Shown: piece by piece, positions 16,669-25,864 of the stretch
Numbering within the stretch: the first letter of the stretch is position 1
Layout: each line of letters starts with the position of its first letter
Assembly (NCBI RefSeq): GCF_963977235.1
Contig: NZ_CAXBOD010000022.1
Span: 1 to 64,000, forward strand
Reading direction: 5' to 3'
Length of the DNA: 64,000 bases
DNA from: Albimonas sp963977235
GTDB lineage: Bacteria; Pseudomonadota; Alphaproteobacteria; Rhodobacterales; Rhodobacteraceae
The notes under the pieces: generated by a model
Database searches by the model: none
What the model was told of the DNA's origin: nothing
What the model saw: the letters and a program-made list of their open reading frames with translations, nothing else
Made by a program: the position numbers and the translations under genes

Positions 16669-18704
16669 GCCGCCACCTCGATCATCAGGTTGCCGTCGGC
16701 GTCCCCGGCGGCGCGGCAGCCGGGATCGACGACGAGGGTGGAATCGAGCTGTTCGACGATGGCGGGCCCCTCCAGCGCGGCCTCGGCGGGCAGCTTTTCG
16801 CGGCGATAGACGGGGGTCTCGCGCCAGCCGTCCTCGAACCAGACGCGGCGGGTCCCGGTCTGCGCCTCGGCGAGCGTCGCGGCCCGGCCCTCGGCGGGGA
16901 TCAGCAGGGCGAGGTCGATCTCGGGGCGCACGCCCACGATCGAGGCGTTGAGGTTGACCAGCGCCGGGCGGATTTCGGGCAGGTCGACGCGGAAGCGGTC
17001 CCAGTAGGCGCGAGCGAACAGCTCCTGCAACGCCTCGCGGGTGGGGGTGGCGGTGGGCAGGGGAACCCGCAGCAGGTGGGTCTGGCCGATGAACTGCATG
17101 TCGGCGGAGAATTGCTCGCGCACCTCGCGGACCTCCACCCGCTCCTGCGCGATCAGGGCGCGGCCCTCCTCGGCCTGGCGGGCGAGGGTGGCGTGGACGA
17201 GGTCCATGTCGGCGTGGTCCAGCGGCTGGTTGAGCGTGTTGACGAAGTCGTGGCGGATGTCGGCGACCACGCAGCCGAGCGCATTGGTGATGCCGGGGCG
17301 GGCGGGGACCAGCACGCGCGCGACGCCGAGCTCCCGCGCCAGCGCCACCGCGTGCAGCGGCCCCGCGCCCCCGAAGGCGAAGAGGGCGAAGTCGCGCGGA
17401 TCCTCGCCGAGGCTCAGGCTGACCATGCGGATCGCGCCCGCCATCCGGGCGTTGGCGACCCGGATCACGGCCGCGGCCGCGGCCTCGGCGTCCAGCCCCA
17501 GCGGGCCGCCCAGGTCGCGCGCGAAGATCTCGCGCACCTGCTCGAGCGAGACGCCCCCCTCGACCGCGTTCAGCCGCGAGGGATCGAGCCGCCCCAGGAT
17601 CAGGTTGGCGTCCGAGATCGTGGGCCGGGTCCCGCCGCGGCCATAGCAGATCGGCCCGGGCTGGGCGCCGGCGCTCTCTGGCCCGACCTCGAGCAGGCCG
17701 GCGGCGTTGACCCGCGCGATCGAGCCGCCCCCCGCCCCCACCGTGCGCACGTCCACCATCGGGACGTGGATGGGCATGGCGTATTCGACCTCGATCTCGT
17801 TCGAGACGGCGGGCTGCGCGCCCTTGATCAGCGCCACGTCGGTCGAGGTGCCGCCCATGTCGTAGGTCAACAGGTTCGGCGCCCCCGCCCGCCGCCCGGT
17901 ATAGGCCGCGGCCATCACGCCGGAGGCCGGCCCCGACATCACCGTCTTGGCCGCCTCGCGCGCCACCAGCCGGGCCGAGACCATGCCTCCGTTGCCGTTC
18001 ATCACCAGCAGGTCGCGGGCGTAGCCGCGGTTGGCGAGTTCGCCGGCCAGCCGGTCGACATAGCGCTGCAGCAGCGGCTGGACCGAGGCGTTGACGGCCG
18101 CCGTCACCCCCCGCTCGAATTCCCGGGACTCCGAGAGCAGCGCGTGGCCGAGCGTGACGTAGGGGTTGGGCCAGATCTCGGTCAGGATCTCGCCGGCGCG
18201 CAGCTCGTGGGCGGGGTTGGCGTAGGCGTGGAGGAAATGGACCACCACGCTCTCGCAGCCCTGCGCCAGCAGCGCGCGGGCGGCGGCGCGCAGCCGGTCC
18301 TCGTCGAGCGGGGTCAGCACGGCGCCCGCGGCATCCATCCGCTCGGGGACCTCGAGGCGCAGGTCGCGCGGGATCACGGGGACGAAGGTCCCGACCATCC
18401 CGTAGGCCTGGGGACGGGTGCGGCGGCCGAGCTCCAGCACGTCGCGGAAGCCCTGCGTGGTGATCAGGCCGGTGCGCGCCAGACGACGTTCCAGCACCGC
18501 GTTGGTGGTGGCGGTGGTGCCGTGGACGATCAGGTCCAGCGCGGCCGGGTCCGCGTCGGCGGCGTCGAGGGCCGCAAGCACGCCGCCCGCCTGGTTCTCG
18601 GGGGTGGTGGGAACCTTGGCGAGGCGCACGCCGCCGCCCGTCTCGTCCAGCATCACCAGGTCGGTGAAGGTGCCGCCCACGTCGATGCCCGCGACCACGC
18701 TCAT
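16665..18704 (-). CDS. hyuA: Hydantoinase A / oxoprolinase family ATPase subunit
   Basis: The 679-residue protein starts with the actin-like ATPase motif AGIDVGGTFTDLVM and carries IVHGTTATTNAVLER and YDMGGTSTDVALI, all diagnostic for HyuA. It supplies ATP-dependent activation for ring opening by the HyuB partner. Length is normal for the family. GGAAGGAC lies upstream of ATG. A 210-bp gap with hairpins separates it from livF, so it could be read through from the transporter operon or from its own promoter. The substrate is uncertain: 5-oxoproline, hydantoins, or a reduced 6-oxo pyridine lactam from the nearby operon. Confidence 0.93.
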   Translation of the reverse strand: MSVVAGIDVGGTFTDLVMLDETGGGVRLAKVPTTPENQAGGVLAALDAADADPAALDLIVHGTTATTNAVLERRLARTGLITTQGFRDVLELGRRTRPQAYGMVGTFVPVIPRDLRLEVPERMDAAGAVLTPLDEDRLRAAARALLAQGCESVVVHFLHAYANPAHELRAGEILTEIWPNPYVTLGHALLSESREFERGVTAAVNASVQPLLQRYVDRLAGELANRGYARDLLVMNGNGGMVSARLVAREAAKTVMSGPASGVMAAAYTGRRAGAPNLLTYDMGGTSTDVALIKGAQPAVSNEIEVEYAMPIHVPMVDVRTVGAGGGSIARVNAAGLLEVGPESAGAQPGPICYGRGGTRPTISDANLILGRLDPSRLNAVEGGVSLEQVREIFARDLGGPLGLDAEAAAAAVIRVANARMAGAIRMVSLSLGEDPRDFALFAFGGAGPLHAVALARELGVARVLVPARPGITNALGCVVADIRHDFVNTLNQPLDHADMDLVHATLARQAEEGRALIAQERVEVREVREQFSADMQFIGQTHLLRVPLPTATPTREALQELFARAYWDRFRVDLPEIRPALVNLNASIVGVRPEIDLALLIPAEGRAATLAEAQTGTRRVWFEDGWRETPVYRREKLPAEAALEGPAIVEQLDSTLVVDPGCRAAGDADGNLMIEVAA

Positions 18705-18835
18705 GGCAGTTCGTCCTTCCGTCGTGTCGTCGGCCCGCGGCGGGAGCGCCGCGACCCCGCGCCCGCCCGTGGGATCGGGTCCGCCCGCGGCGCGATGCGG
18801 GCGTCGCGCGCCTGGGCAGGGTCGCCCCCCGCGCA

Positions 18836-18865
18836 GGTCTCGACCCGCGCCGCGGGCCGCAGACC
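18836..18865 (-). terminator. Interrupted hairpin between livF and hyuA
   Basis: GGTCT (18836-18840) pairs with AGACC (18861-18865), and CCCGC (18844-18848) pairs with GCGGG (18852-18856) inside it. A second hairpin, CGCGGCG-ggag-CGCCGCG, is at 18736-18753. Both lie in the 210-bp gap downstream of livF on the minus strand. Without a U-tract they may only attenuate read-through into hyuA. Confidence 0.35.
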
Positions 18866-18914
18866 AGCCACGCGCGCGCGGGGCGTCGCGGCGCTTGCCC
18901 CGCGGGGGGCGGGC

Positions 18915-19622
18915 TCAGACGCCGACATGGCGGCGCAACAGGTCGGGGTCGGCGCGCAGGGTCTCGGCCTCGACCGTCTCGGCGCTGCGGCCGTTGTCGA
19001 GGAAGGTCACCCGATCCGCGATCTGCAGGACCGCGTCGGCCCGCTGCTCGACCAGCACGATGGCGACGCCGCGGGATTTCATCTCCAGCGCGGCCTCCCG
19101 GATCAGCGCGATCATCGAGGGCTGCAGCCCCTCGGTCGGCTCGTCCATCAGCAGGACCGAGGGCTCGAGGCACAGCGCGCGGGCCATCGCCAGCATCTGC
19201 TGCTCGCCGCCCGAGAGGGTGCCCGCCCGCTGGCGCAGGCGGTCGCGCAGGCGGGGGAACATCTCCAGCAACCGCTCGCGCGTTTCGGCCCCCGTGCCGC
19301 GGGTCATCAGGCCGACCTCGAGGTTCTCGGCCACGCTCAGCTCGGCGAACAGGCGGCGGCCCTGGGGGACGTAGCCGATGCCGCGGCGGGGGATCTCGTG
19401 GGGCTTGAGGCCTGCGAGCTCCTCGCCCGCCAGACTCACCGAGCCCGCGCGCACCGGCACAAGGCCCATGATCGCCTTCATCGTGGTGGTCTTGCCCGCG
19501 CCGTTGCGGCCCATCACGCACAGGATCTCGCCCGCGCCCACCGACAGCGAGACGCCCCGCAGCGCCTGGACCTTGCCGTGGAAGGCGTCGACGCCCTCGA
19601 CCGAAAGCAGAGCCTCCGCCAT
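18915..19622 (-). CDS. livF: Branched-chain-type ABC transporter ATPase (LivF family)
   Basis: The 235-residue ATPase has Walker A GRNGAGKTT (residues 38-46), signature LSGGEQQ, and Walker B LLMDEPTEGL, with the LivF-type ending. It energises uptake with the LivG homologue encoded 2 bp upstream. It is the last of five transporter genes on this strand, followed by hyuAB. The Liv family takes up branched-chain amino acids, amides, urea or aromatic acids, so the name does not fix the substrate. Confidence 0.93.
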   Translation of the reverse strand: MAEALLSVEGVDAFHGKVQALRGVSLSVGAGEILCVMGRNGAGKTTTMKAIMGLVPVRAGSVSLAGEELAGLKPHEIPRRGIGYVPQGRRLFAELSVAENLEVGLMTRGTGAETRERLLEMFPRLRDRLRQRAGTLSGGEQQMLAMARALCLEPSVLLMDEPTEGLQPSMIALIREAALEMKSRGVAIVLVEQRADAVLQIADRVTFLDNGRSAETVEAETLRADPDLLRRHVGV

Positions 19623-19624
19623 CC

Positions 19625-20353
19625 TCAGCCCCCCAGGTAGGCGCGTTGCACGGCCGGGTTGGCGTGGATCTCGGCCGGCGTCCCCTCGGCCAGCACCGCG
19701 CCCATGTCGAGCACGGTGATCGTGTCGGCGAGGCTCATCACCACGTCCATGTTGTGCTCGATCAGCAGCACGGTCGCCTCGCGGGCGACCTCGCGGACCA
19801 GGGCCTTGAAGCCCTCGATCTCGCCGTCCGAGAGGCCCTGCGTGGGCTCGTCGAGGATCAGCAGCCGGGGGCGCTGGGCGAGCCCCATGGCGATCTCCAG
19901 CAGGCGCTGGTGGCCGTAGGAGAGGTCTCCCGCAACCTGGCCCAGACGGTCGGCGAGGCCGACGCGGGCCAGCGCCGCCTCGACCTCGCCCGCCAGCGAC
20001 TGGCCGGGGGCGAGGCGTCGCTGCACCGCCAGCGCCACGTTGTCGAAGACCGAGAGGTTGGCGAAGATCGAGGTGATCTGGAAGGTGTAGGCCATGCCGC
20101 GGGCCATGCGGGCGTGGGCCGGCAGGCGGGTCACGTCCTGGCCCGCGAAGGTCACCCGCCCCTCGGAGGGCAGGATGCGCCCGGCCAGCAGCCCCACGAA
20201 GGTGGACTTGCCCGCGCCGTTGGGCCCGATCAGGGCGCGGATCTCGCCGGCGGGCAACGAGAACTCGACGTGATCCACGGCGCAGAGGCCGCCGAACCAG
20301 CGGGTGACGCCCTGGGTCGAAAGCAGGGGCGCGGGCGCGCTCAGGGCAGCCAC
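19625..20353 (-). CDS. livG: Branched-chain-type ABC transporter ATPase (LivG family)
   Basis: The 242-residue ATPase has Walker A GPNGAGKST (residues 43-51), the LivG-type signature LSYGHQR and Walker B LILDEPTQGL. The best start is a GTG at 20353: AGGAGG lies 8 bp upstream and the protein then starts MAALSAPAPLLSTQG. This makes the gene overlap livM by 13 bp, suggesting coupling. The longer frame upstream lies inside livM and is not family-like. Confidence 0.92.
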   Translation of the reverse strand: MAALSAPAPLLSTQGVTRWFGGLCAVDHVEFSLPAGEIRALIGPNGAGKSTFVGLLAGRILPSEGRVTFAGQDVTRLPAHARMARGMAYTFQITSIFANLSVFDNVALAVQRRLAPGQSLAGEVEAALARVGLADRLGQVAGDLSYGHQRLLEIAMGLAQRPRLLILDEPTQGLSDGEIEGFKALVREVAREATVLLIEHNMDVVMSLADTITVLDMGAVLAEGTPAEIHANPAVQRAYLGG

Positions 20354-21285
20354 GGCAGCGCCCTCCTGCGAAGCTCGCCCAGCAGACCGGCGGGGGCGAA
20401 GAGGGTCAGGATGACCAGCGCGGCGCCCGCGATCAGCATGTAGGCGTCGGTGATTCCGCTGGAGAGGTCGATCAGGTAGAACATGAAGGCGGCCCCCAGC
20501 AGCGGCCCCAGCACGGTCCCCGCGCCCCCCAGCAGCACCCACAGCAGCGGCAGGATCGAATACTGCACCGAGGCGAAGGTCGCGCCCACATAGCCGAACA
20601 GCAGCCCGTAGGCCGCCCCCGCCGCCCCGCACAGCGCCCCCGAGACCACGATCGCCCCCAGCTTGTAGCGGGCGACGTCGTAGCCCAGCATCCGCGCCCG
20701 CTCCTCGTTCTCGCGGATCGCCACCAGCACCCGGCCGGCGGGGGAGCGGACCAGCGCGAGCACGATGAACATCGCCACGCTGAACAGCAGCCAGGCGGCG
20801 AGATAGCGGACGTCGGGGGCGGCGAGGTCGAGGCCGAAGAAGGTCCGCGCCTCGCGGGCGATGACGAACCCCTCGTCGCCGCGGGTGTATTCGAGGAAGT
20901 AGAGGATCGTCAGGTAGCCGGCCTGGGCGAACATAAGCGTGACGATCATGAAGGCCACGCCTGCGGTGCGCAGCGCCAGCGCGCCCACGGCCGCCGCGAT
21001 CAGCGCGCCCGAGCAGATGCCGACCACAAAGGCGGGCTCTGCGGCGAGGCCGAGGTGCTGCATCGGCAGGCCCATGCCGTAGAGGCCGGCCGCGAAGAAC
21101 AGCGCATGGCCCAGCGACAGCAGCCCCGCGTAGCCGAACATCACGTTGTAGCCCAGCGCGAAGACCGCCAGCACCAGCACCCGGGCGATGACGCCGTGGT
21201 GATAGTCGGGCAGCAGGAAGTTCGCCGCCAGCAGCAGCAGGGCGACCGCGATGTGCAGGGCGCCGGGTTTGGCGAAACCGGTCAT
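20341..21285 (-). CDS. livM: Branched-chain-type ABC transporter permease (LivM family)
   Basis: The 314-residue permease has about nine to ten membrane segments and the LivM signature region GYAGLLSLGHALFFAAGLYGMG near residue 50, then the cytoplasmic coupling loop VRSPAGRVLVAIRENEERARMLGYDV. It forms the channel with the LivH homologue. ATG overlaps the livH stop by 4 bp and the 3' end overlaps livG. Confidence 0.93.
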   Translation of the reverse strand: MTGFAKPGALHIAVALLLLAANFLLPDYHHGVIARVLVLAVFALGYNVMFGYAGLLSLGHALFFAAGLYGMGLPMQHLGLAAEPAFVVGICSGALIAAAVGALALRTAGVAFMIVTLMFAQAGYLTILYFLEYTRGDEGFVIAREARTFFGLDLAAPDVRYLAAWLLFSVAMFIVLALVRSPAGRVLVAIRENEERARMLGYDVARYKLGAIVVSGALCGAAGAAYGLLFGYVGATFASVQYSILPLLWVLLGGAGTVLGPLLGAAFMFYLIDLSSGITDAYMLIAGAALVILTLFAPAGLLGELRRRALPWLP

Positions 21286-22220
21286 GCCGCGCGCGCTCCG
21301 AACAGGCCCTGCGGGCGGAACACCAGCACCATCGCCACCAGCAGCGTCGCCAGGATCTTGGCCAGCGTCGGCGAGAAGAACACCGAGATGATCCCGTCGC
21401 TCATCCCGATCAGCAGGGCGGCCAGCACCGTGCCTCGCAGGCTGCCCAAGCCCCCGATGATCACCACGATGAAGCTCAGCAGCAGCGGGTCGCCGCCCAT
21501 CAGGTAATGCGCCTGCTGGATCGGCACGATCAGCACGGCCGCCACCGCGGCCAGCCCCGCGCCGATGGCGAAGGTCAGCGCGAAGACCTGGCCGACGGGG
21601 ATGCCGAAAGCCTGCGCCGTCTCGCGGTCATATTGCGTGGCGCGCATCACAAGGCCCAGACGGGTGCGCGAGAGCACCAGCCACACCGCGATCAGCATCG
21701 CCACCGCCGCCCCGATCACGAACAGCTTGTAGGAGGTCGTCGACAGCCCCCAGGGCCAGTAGAGCGCCAGCCCCTGCTCGCCCCACTCGATCCAGGGCAG
21801 CGCCAGGCGGTGATTGAACGGCGGCTGCACGGGCCGCGCGTCGGGGCCAAACCCCATCAGGGTCGCCTGCTGGATGATGTAGAGCAGGCCGATGGTCGCC
21901 ACGATGGTCCGTTCGGGGTCGTAGCCCACCCGCTCGAGCACCAGCCGGTCGGCGGCCCAGGCGAGCGCCCCGACAGCCAGCGGCGCGAAGATCAGCGCAG
22001 CCGCGAAGCCCAGCCAGGGCGGGGCGCCCAGCGTCTCGTCCACGAAGGTCGCGACGAACCACGACGCGACGGCGCCGAGCATGAAGAACTCGCCATGAGC
22101 GACGTTGACCACCCGCATCACGCCGAAGACCAGGCTCAGGCCCAGCGCGGTCAGCGACAGCACGGCGGCCAGCACCGCGCCCTCGAGCGAGGCGAGCAAC
22201 AGGTAGGGACCGAGTTCCAT
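21282..22220 (-). CDS. livH: Branched-chain-type ABC transporter permease (LivH family)
   Basis: The 312-residue integral membrane protein has the LivH hallmarks ALGLSLVFGVMRVVNVAHGEFFMLGA near the N-terminus and the coupling loop SRTLRLGLVMR-like region (written here as RTRLGLVMRATQYDRETA) in the middle. The start MELGPYLLLASLEGAVLAA fits family length. It is 165 bp from the binding-protein gene, and the gap holds a strong GC hairpin. Four-base overlap with livM. Confidence 0.92.
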   Translation of the reverse strand: MELGPYLLLASLEGAVLAAVLSLTALGLSLVFGVMRVVNVAHGEFFMLGAVASWFVATFVDETLGAPPWLGFAAALIFAPLAVGALAWAADRLVLERVGYDPERTIVATIGLLYIIQQATLMGFGPDARPVQPPFNHRLALPWIEWGEQGLALYWPWGLSTTSYKLFVIGAAVAMLIAVWLVLSRTRLGLVMRATQYDRETAQAFGIPVGQVFALTFAIGAGLAAVAAVLIVPIQQAHYLMGGDPLLLSFIVVIIGGLGSLRGTVLAALLIGMSDGIISVFFSPTLAKILATLLVAMVLVFRPQGLFGARAA

Positions 22221-22349
22221 GGGGGCGTCAGGCGGCTCGTTGAAGGGCCGGGGCCGGGCGCCCGGCCTGCGGGCGCCGCCGGCCGGCGGCGGAAGTCAGG
22301 AAAGGGACCGCCCCGCCTCCCCTCGGAGCGGGACGGCCGCGGCGCCTTG

Positions 22350-22377
22350 CGCGCCCCGGCGCGAGGGCCGGGGCGCG
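22350..22377 (-). terminator. GC hairpin between livK and livH
   Basis: An 11-bp perfect stem (22350-22360 pairs with 22367-22377, CGCGCCCCGGC with GCCGGGGCGCG) with a 6-nt loop lies just after the livK stop on the minus strand. Such a hairpin commonly raises binding-protein output over permease output by partial termination or mRNA protection. No U-tract follows. Confidence 0.5.
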
Positions 22378-22385
22378 AAGCGGCG

Positions 22386-23747
22386 TCAGAACGACATCGT
22401 CGTGTAGTCGACCTCGTCGGGATAGAGCCCCGCCTCGATCGGCGCGGTGTGCTTGAGGACGAGCTTCCCCCCCTCGACCCTCGAGACGTACTGCGGCCCG
22501 AACACCTGGTGGGTCTTGCCGTTGAACCGCTTCGGCCCCTGGGGGTGCATCTCGGAGGCCGGCATCTCGCCCATCGCCTCGACCGCCTCGATCAGCTTCT
22601 GGCGGTCCGAGGGGCCGGCGTAGCCCGCGGCCTCCATGCCCGCCTTGATCACGAACATCGTCTCCCAGCAGCCGAACATGTGGGCGTAGGTCGAGACGTC
22701 CTTGGGGTCCGAAACCGAGGCCCCGTTGGCGTCGCAGCCCACCTTCTCGCGGTAGAAGGCGTCGAACTGCGGCCCGCCCTCCTGGGCGTAGCGGGGCATC
22801 CCCTCCCAGAAGTAGGTGCCGTCGAGATACTCGAGGCCGGGGTTGGTCAGGTCGGTCGCCTCGAGGCTGTCGATGAAGCCGAAGATCTCGGGGCGGGAGG
22901 GGCCGAAGAACTCGCCCATCTCCTTGACGAAGGTCAGCACCGCGGGGCCGACCATCACGTGGTAGAGGACCTCGGTTTCGCGCGGGATCTGGGGGAAGTA
23001 CTTGGTGAAGCTGGTCTCGGTCGGCGGGATGGCGATCTGCTTGATCACCTCGCCGCCCTGGGCCTGGATCGCGGGGACCAGGCTGTCGCGGTGATCGTGG
23101 CCGAAGGCGTAGTCCGGATAGACCATCGTCACCTTCTTGCCGAGCGTCGAGGTGATGAACGGCGCCATCGCCATCACCTGGCTTTTGACGTCGCAGATGC
23201 CCGGCTGGATGGTCCAGCGGTTCAGCGCGCCCGAGGCGACGTGGTGCCCCTCGGAGACCACGAAATAGGGCATCTTCAGCTCGCCCGCGCGGGGGGCCGA
23301 GCCCATCACGACGTGGGAGAACAGCGTGCCGTAGGCCACGTCGCACTCGGACTGGGTGGCGAATTTCTCGACCACCTCGGCGCCGCGCTTGGGATCGGTG
23401 CCGTCGTCCTCGGCCACCATCTGCACCTCGCGGCCGTTGATGCCGCCCTGCTCGTTGATCAGGGTCGCGGCGGCGGTGGTGACGCGGTCGTACCAGCGGC
23501 CGTAGGCGGCGCCGATGCCAGTGCGGTGGACCTGGAAGCCGATCTTGATCGGGGCCGAGCTCTGTGCCTGGATGTAGGGCACGAAGCCGGGCAGCGCGCC
23601 CAGGCCCGCGCCCGCAGCGCCGAGGCCCGCGAGGCCCTTGAGCGCGGTGCGCCGGCTCAGCCCCCCGCCTGCGGCGCCCGTTCCGGTCGCCGTGGTCTCA
23701 ATCTTCGTCGTCCCCCCGGACGCGGATTTCTTCACGATCTCGGACAT
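22386..23747 (-). CDS. livK: Branched-chain-type ABC transporter substrate-binding protein
   Basis: The 453-residue periplasmic receptor has a long N-terminus rich in Thr/Gly/Ala, then a Tat-type signal with SRRTALKG (residues 31-38), an Ala/Gly hydrophobic core and cleavage near AQSSAP (about residue 62). The mature part PIKIGFQVHRTGIGAAYGRWYD and LINEQGGINGREVQMVAEDDGTD fits the type-I periplasmic Peripla_BP_6 fold. It differs from typical LivK and resembles receptors for amides or other small polar compounds. It leads the operon livKHMGF; hyuAB on the same strand suggests the ligand is the HyuAB substrate or a relative. GAGGAGG lies upstream of the ATG. Confidence 0.9.
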   Translation of the reverse strand: MSEIVKKSASGGTTKIETTATGTGAAGGGLSRRTALKGLAGLGAAGAGLGALPGFVPYIQAQSSAPIKIGFQVHRTGIGAAYGRWYDRVTTAAATLINEQGGINGREVQMVAEDDGTDPKRGAEVVEKFATQSECDVAYGTLFSHVVMGSAPRAGELKMPYFVVSEGHHVASGALNRWTIQPGICDVKSQVMAMAPFITSTLGKKVTMVYPDYAFGHDHRDSLVPAIQAQGGEVIKQIAIPPTETSFTKYFPQIPRETEVLYHVMVGPAVLTFVKEMGEFFGPSRPEIFGFIDSLEATDLTNPGLEYLDGTYFWEGMPRYAQEGGPQFDAFYREKVGCDANGASVSDPKDVSTYAHMFGCWETMFVIKAGMEAAGYAGPSDRQKLIEAVEAMGEMPASEMHPQGPKRFNGKTHQVFGPQYVSRVEGGKLVLKHTAPIEAGLYPDEVDYTTMSF

Positions 23748-23786
23748 CGGACCCTCCTCTGTCGGTCCCCGGCTGACCGCCGGTTT

Positions 23787-23816
23787 AATAGACTCAAGCT
23801 GTATGTGTGCAAACAA
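23787..23816 (-). promoter_or_regulatory. Predicted livK promoter
   Basis: On the minus strand TTGTTT (23816-23811) and TCTATT (23792-23787) are 18 bp apart in an A/T-rich patch 40-70 bp upstream of the livK ATG. The local A/T content stands out against the surroundings. It is a pattern match only. Confidence 0.35.
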
Positions 23817-23845
23817 CTTGTCCAGCGTTTTCGCACCAGCCCCGT

Positions 23846-25318
23846 TCAGGCGCCTTTCGGAGCGGCAAGGAGCCACAAACCGAGCAGCGTTGCCAGCACC
23901 ATGAACCCCGCCAGCGGAATTTGCGAGCGCGCGGCCCGGCGGGCGGAGCCGAACAGGTCCAGCGCCGCGGCGTGGGCGACGAAGACGCCGACGACGTGGC
24001 CCAGCACGATGGCCGCGGCCTGGGTCAGCCAGATCGGGCGGACGTCGTCGACATGGTTGAAGAACGAGGTGGTGACCTCGTGCGAGGTGAAGCTGGTCAG
24101 CTCCCAGTGCCGATGCAGCGGATCGCCCAGCGCCGCCCAAAGGTACTGCCCCTGCACCAGCACGACGGGGATGTAATGAGCGAGGTGGTAGCCCGCGACG
24201 ATGGGAACCAGCGACAGGCCCAGCCGCGCGAAGGCCGCGCGAAAGCCGGGGGGGACGGGGTCGCCCGGCGCCGGGGGGCCGGCCAGCGCCAGACCCGCCG
24301 CCACGCACCCCCCGCAGGCCAGGCTCAGCAGCGCCACCGAGCCCGCCATGCCCAGCAGGGATTCCGCGATCACCGCCGAGCGGCCCGGGAACTCCAGCGG
24401 GTTCACCCCGATCCAGTCGAGCCAGACATAGGTCTCGTTCAGCCCGTCGAAGATCCCCGCGCCGAGCGCCGCCAGCGCGAATCCCGCGGCGCCTGCCCCG
24501 GCGAGCGCGCCCGCGGCGCCTTCGGCCAGCCGCCCGCCCGGCAGGCGCAGGGCAAGCCGGCCGCCCTCCTCGCGCAGGGGCGCGAGCGCCGAGAACAGCG
24601 AGAGCCAGGCGCCGAAGCCCTCGCCCCGCTCCAGCCAGGCCTCGCCGAACACGAGCGCCAAGGCGACGTGGACGATCCACCACAGCGCCATCGCCGAGGC
24701 GGCGCGGGCGGGATCGAAGGGCGCGGGATCGGCCAGCGCGAAGCCCATCACCGCCAGCCACGAGAGGGCGGCGGGCCACATCCCCCACCGCTCCGGCAGG
24801 GGGAGGGGCGGGGGGCGGTCGTGCAGGAGGCGGGCGCGGATCTCGCGGACCGGCGCGCGGAAGGGCGAGAGCCAGGCCCAGAGGTCGCCTCCCAGCAACA
24901 TCGCCGCGGGCGCCAGGATGTAGAGCCCGCACCACAGGCCCAGCGAAGCGAGGTTCTCTAGCGGATCGCGCGGCCCGAACCAGCCGATGAGGATCAGCGC
25001 CCAGAGACCGAGCGCCGAGGCGAGGCCCGCCAGCCGCTCTCCGCCCCGCGGCGCGGGGACCGGCAGCCGCAGCGCCCGCGTCGCCGCCCGCGCCCAGGCC
25101 GGCGGGGCCAGCGCCAGCGCCAGCGCCGAGGCCCCGACCGCCGCCGCTCCCGCCGGGATCCAGTAGGCGGTGGGCAGCAGCAGCGCCACCGCCCCTTCCG
25201 AGACATGCGCCTGCGCCGGCGCGGCCATCAACACCGCCGGCGTCGCGAACCGCACGGCCCGCGCCGCGCGCCGCCCGCGCGCCGCCCCATGCCTCCGCCC
25301 TGGACCTGCGTTCCCCAT
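23846..25318 (-). CDS. Polytopic membrane protein, FedB-like
   Basis: The 490-residue protein begins with a probable signal region (Arg-rich n-region, then TPAVLMAAPAQAHVSEGA) and has about ten or more membrane helices. Motifs include DLWAWLSPFRAP, LNETYVWLDWIGVNPLEFPG and a His-rich segment GYHLAHYIPVVLVQGQ. The layout (signal, exported His, proton-rich membrane part) recalls proteins often annotated as fenitrothion hydrolase FedB-like; I am not sure of this and would not assign the activity. The ATG at 25318 has GGAG upstream and gives a complete signal. It is divergent from pncA and shares only the strand with livK. Confidence 0.7.
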   Translation of the reverse strand: MGNAGPGRRHGAARGRRAARAVRFATPAVLMAAPAQAHVSEGAVALLLPTAYWIPAGAAAVGASALALALAPPAWARAATRALRLPVPAPRGGERLAGLASALGLWALILIGWFGPRDPLENLASLGLWCGLYILAPAAMLLGGDLWAWLSPFRAPVREIRARLLHDRPPPLPLPERWGMWPAALSWLAVMGFALADPAPFDPARAASAMALWWIVHVALALVFGEAWLERGEGFGAWLSLFSALAPLREEGGRLALRLPGGRLAEGAAGALAGAGAAGFALAALGAGIFDGLNETYVWLDWIGVNPLEFPGRSAVIAESLLGMAGSVALLSLACGGCVAAGLALAGPPAPGDPVPPGFRAAFARLGLSLVPIVAGYHLAHYIPVVLVQGQYLWAALGDPLHRHWELTSFTSHEVTTSFFNHVDDVRPIWLTQAAAIVLGHVVGVFVAHAAALDLFGSARRAARSQIPLAGFMVLATLLGLWLLAAPKGA

Positions 25319-25864
25319 GGCAGCCACTCCGCGCCATCCGGCCCGGCAGAGCAACCGACGCCTTGTCGCGCCCGCCACGCGCCGCGGCGCCCCTGGCGAG
25401 GGAGCGCCGCGTCCGGCGCCTCGCCCCTTGCAGACGCCCCGCCCGCGGCGCGCTTCGGCGATGCGCCTGGGGCGACCGGCGCCCGGGACGGGGCGCCGGA
25501 CCTGCGCCACGGGCGGATCCCGGCGCCGCCCGGGCGCCGGGGCGCGGCGCCCGGGCGGACCTCTGCGCCCGGCCCCGCCGCGCCCGGTCCACCGCCGGCG
25601 CGACCGCCCGGGCCGACCGTCACGCGCGTGGCGCTCCCCGGCGCCACGCCCGACGCTCCCCCCGGCGCGCCTCCGAACGCCCGCATCCCGCGCGACGCCG
25701 GACGCCCGCCACGGGCGGGACGCCAGATCCGCGCCGCGGGCGAGACCGGGCCACGGGCGCGAGGCTTGTCGCGGCGCCCCCTTGAACGGGCGCCCCGATT
25801 GCCCGAGGCTCCCCCAGCCCTCGCGATTTCCCAGCCCTCGCGAATTCCCAGACCGGAGCCCCGG
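25319..25864. other. Gene-free GC-rich spacer of 546 bp
   Basis: The divergent spacer between the membrane-protein gene and pncA holds no convincing protein frame. It contains several hairpins, for example GCGTGGCG-N8-CGCCACGC (25626-25649), and ends with a 17-bp tandem duplication (25815-25831 and 25832-25848, one mismatch, unit starting CAGCCCTCGCGA) just upstream of pncA. Both promoters should be here but none is clear. Confidence 0.45.

Noticed and set aside
18915..23747. Assigning branched-chain amino acids to the first Liv-type transporter
   Set aside because: The Liv family has broad substrates, and hyuAB and the atypical receptor point elsewhere; the sequence alone cannot fix it.
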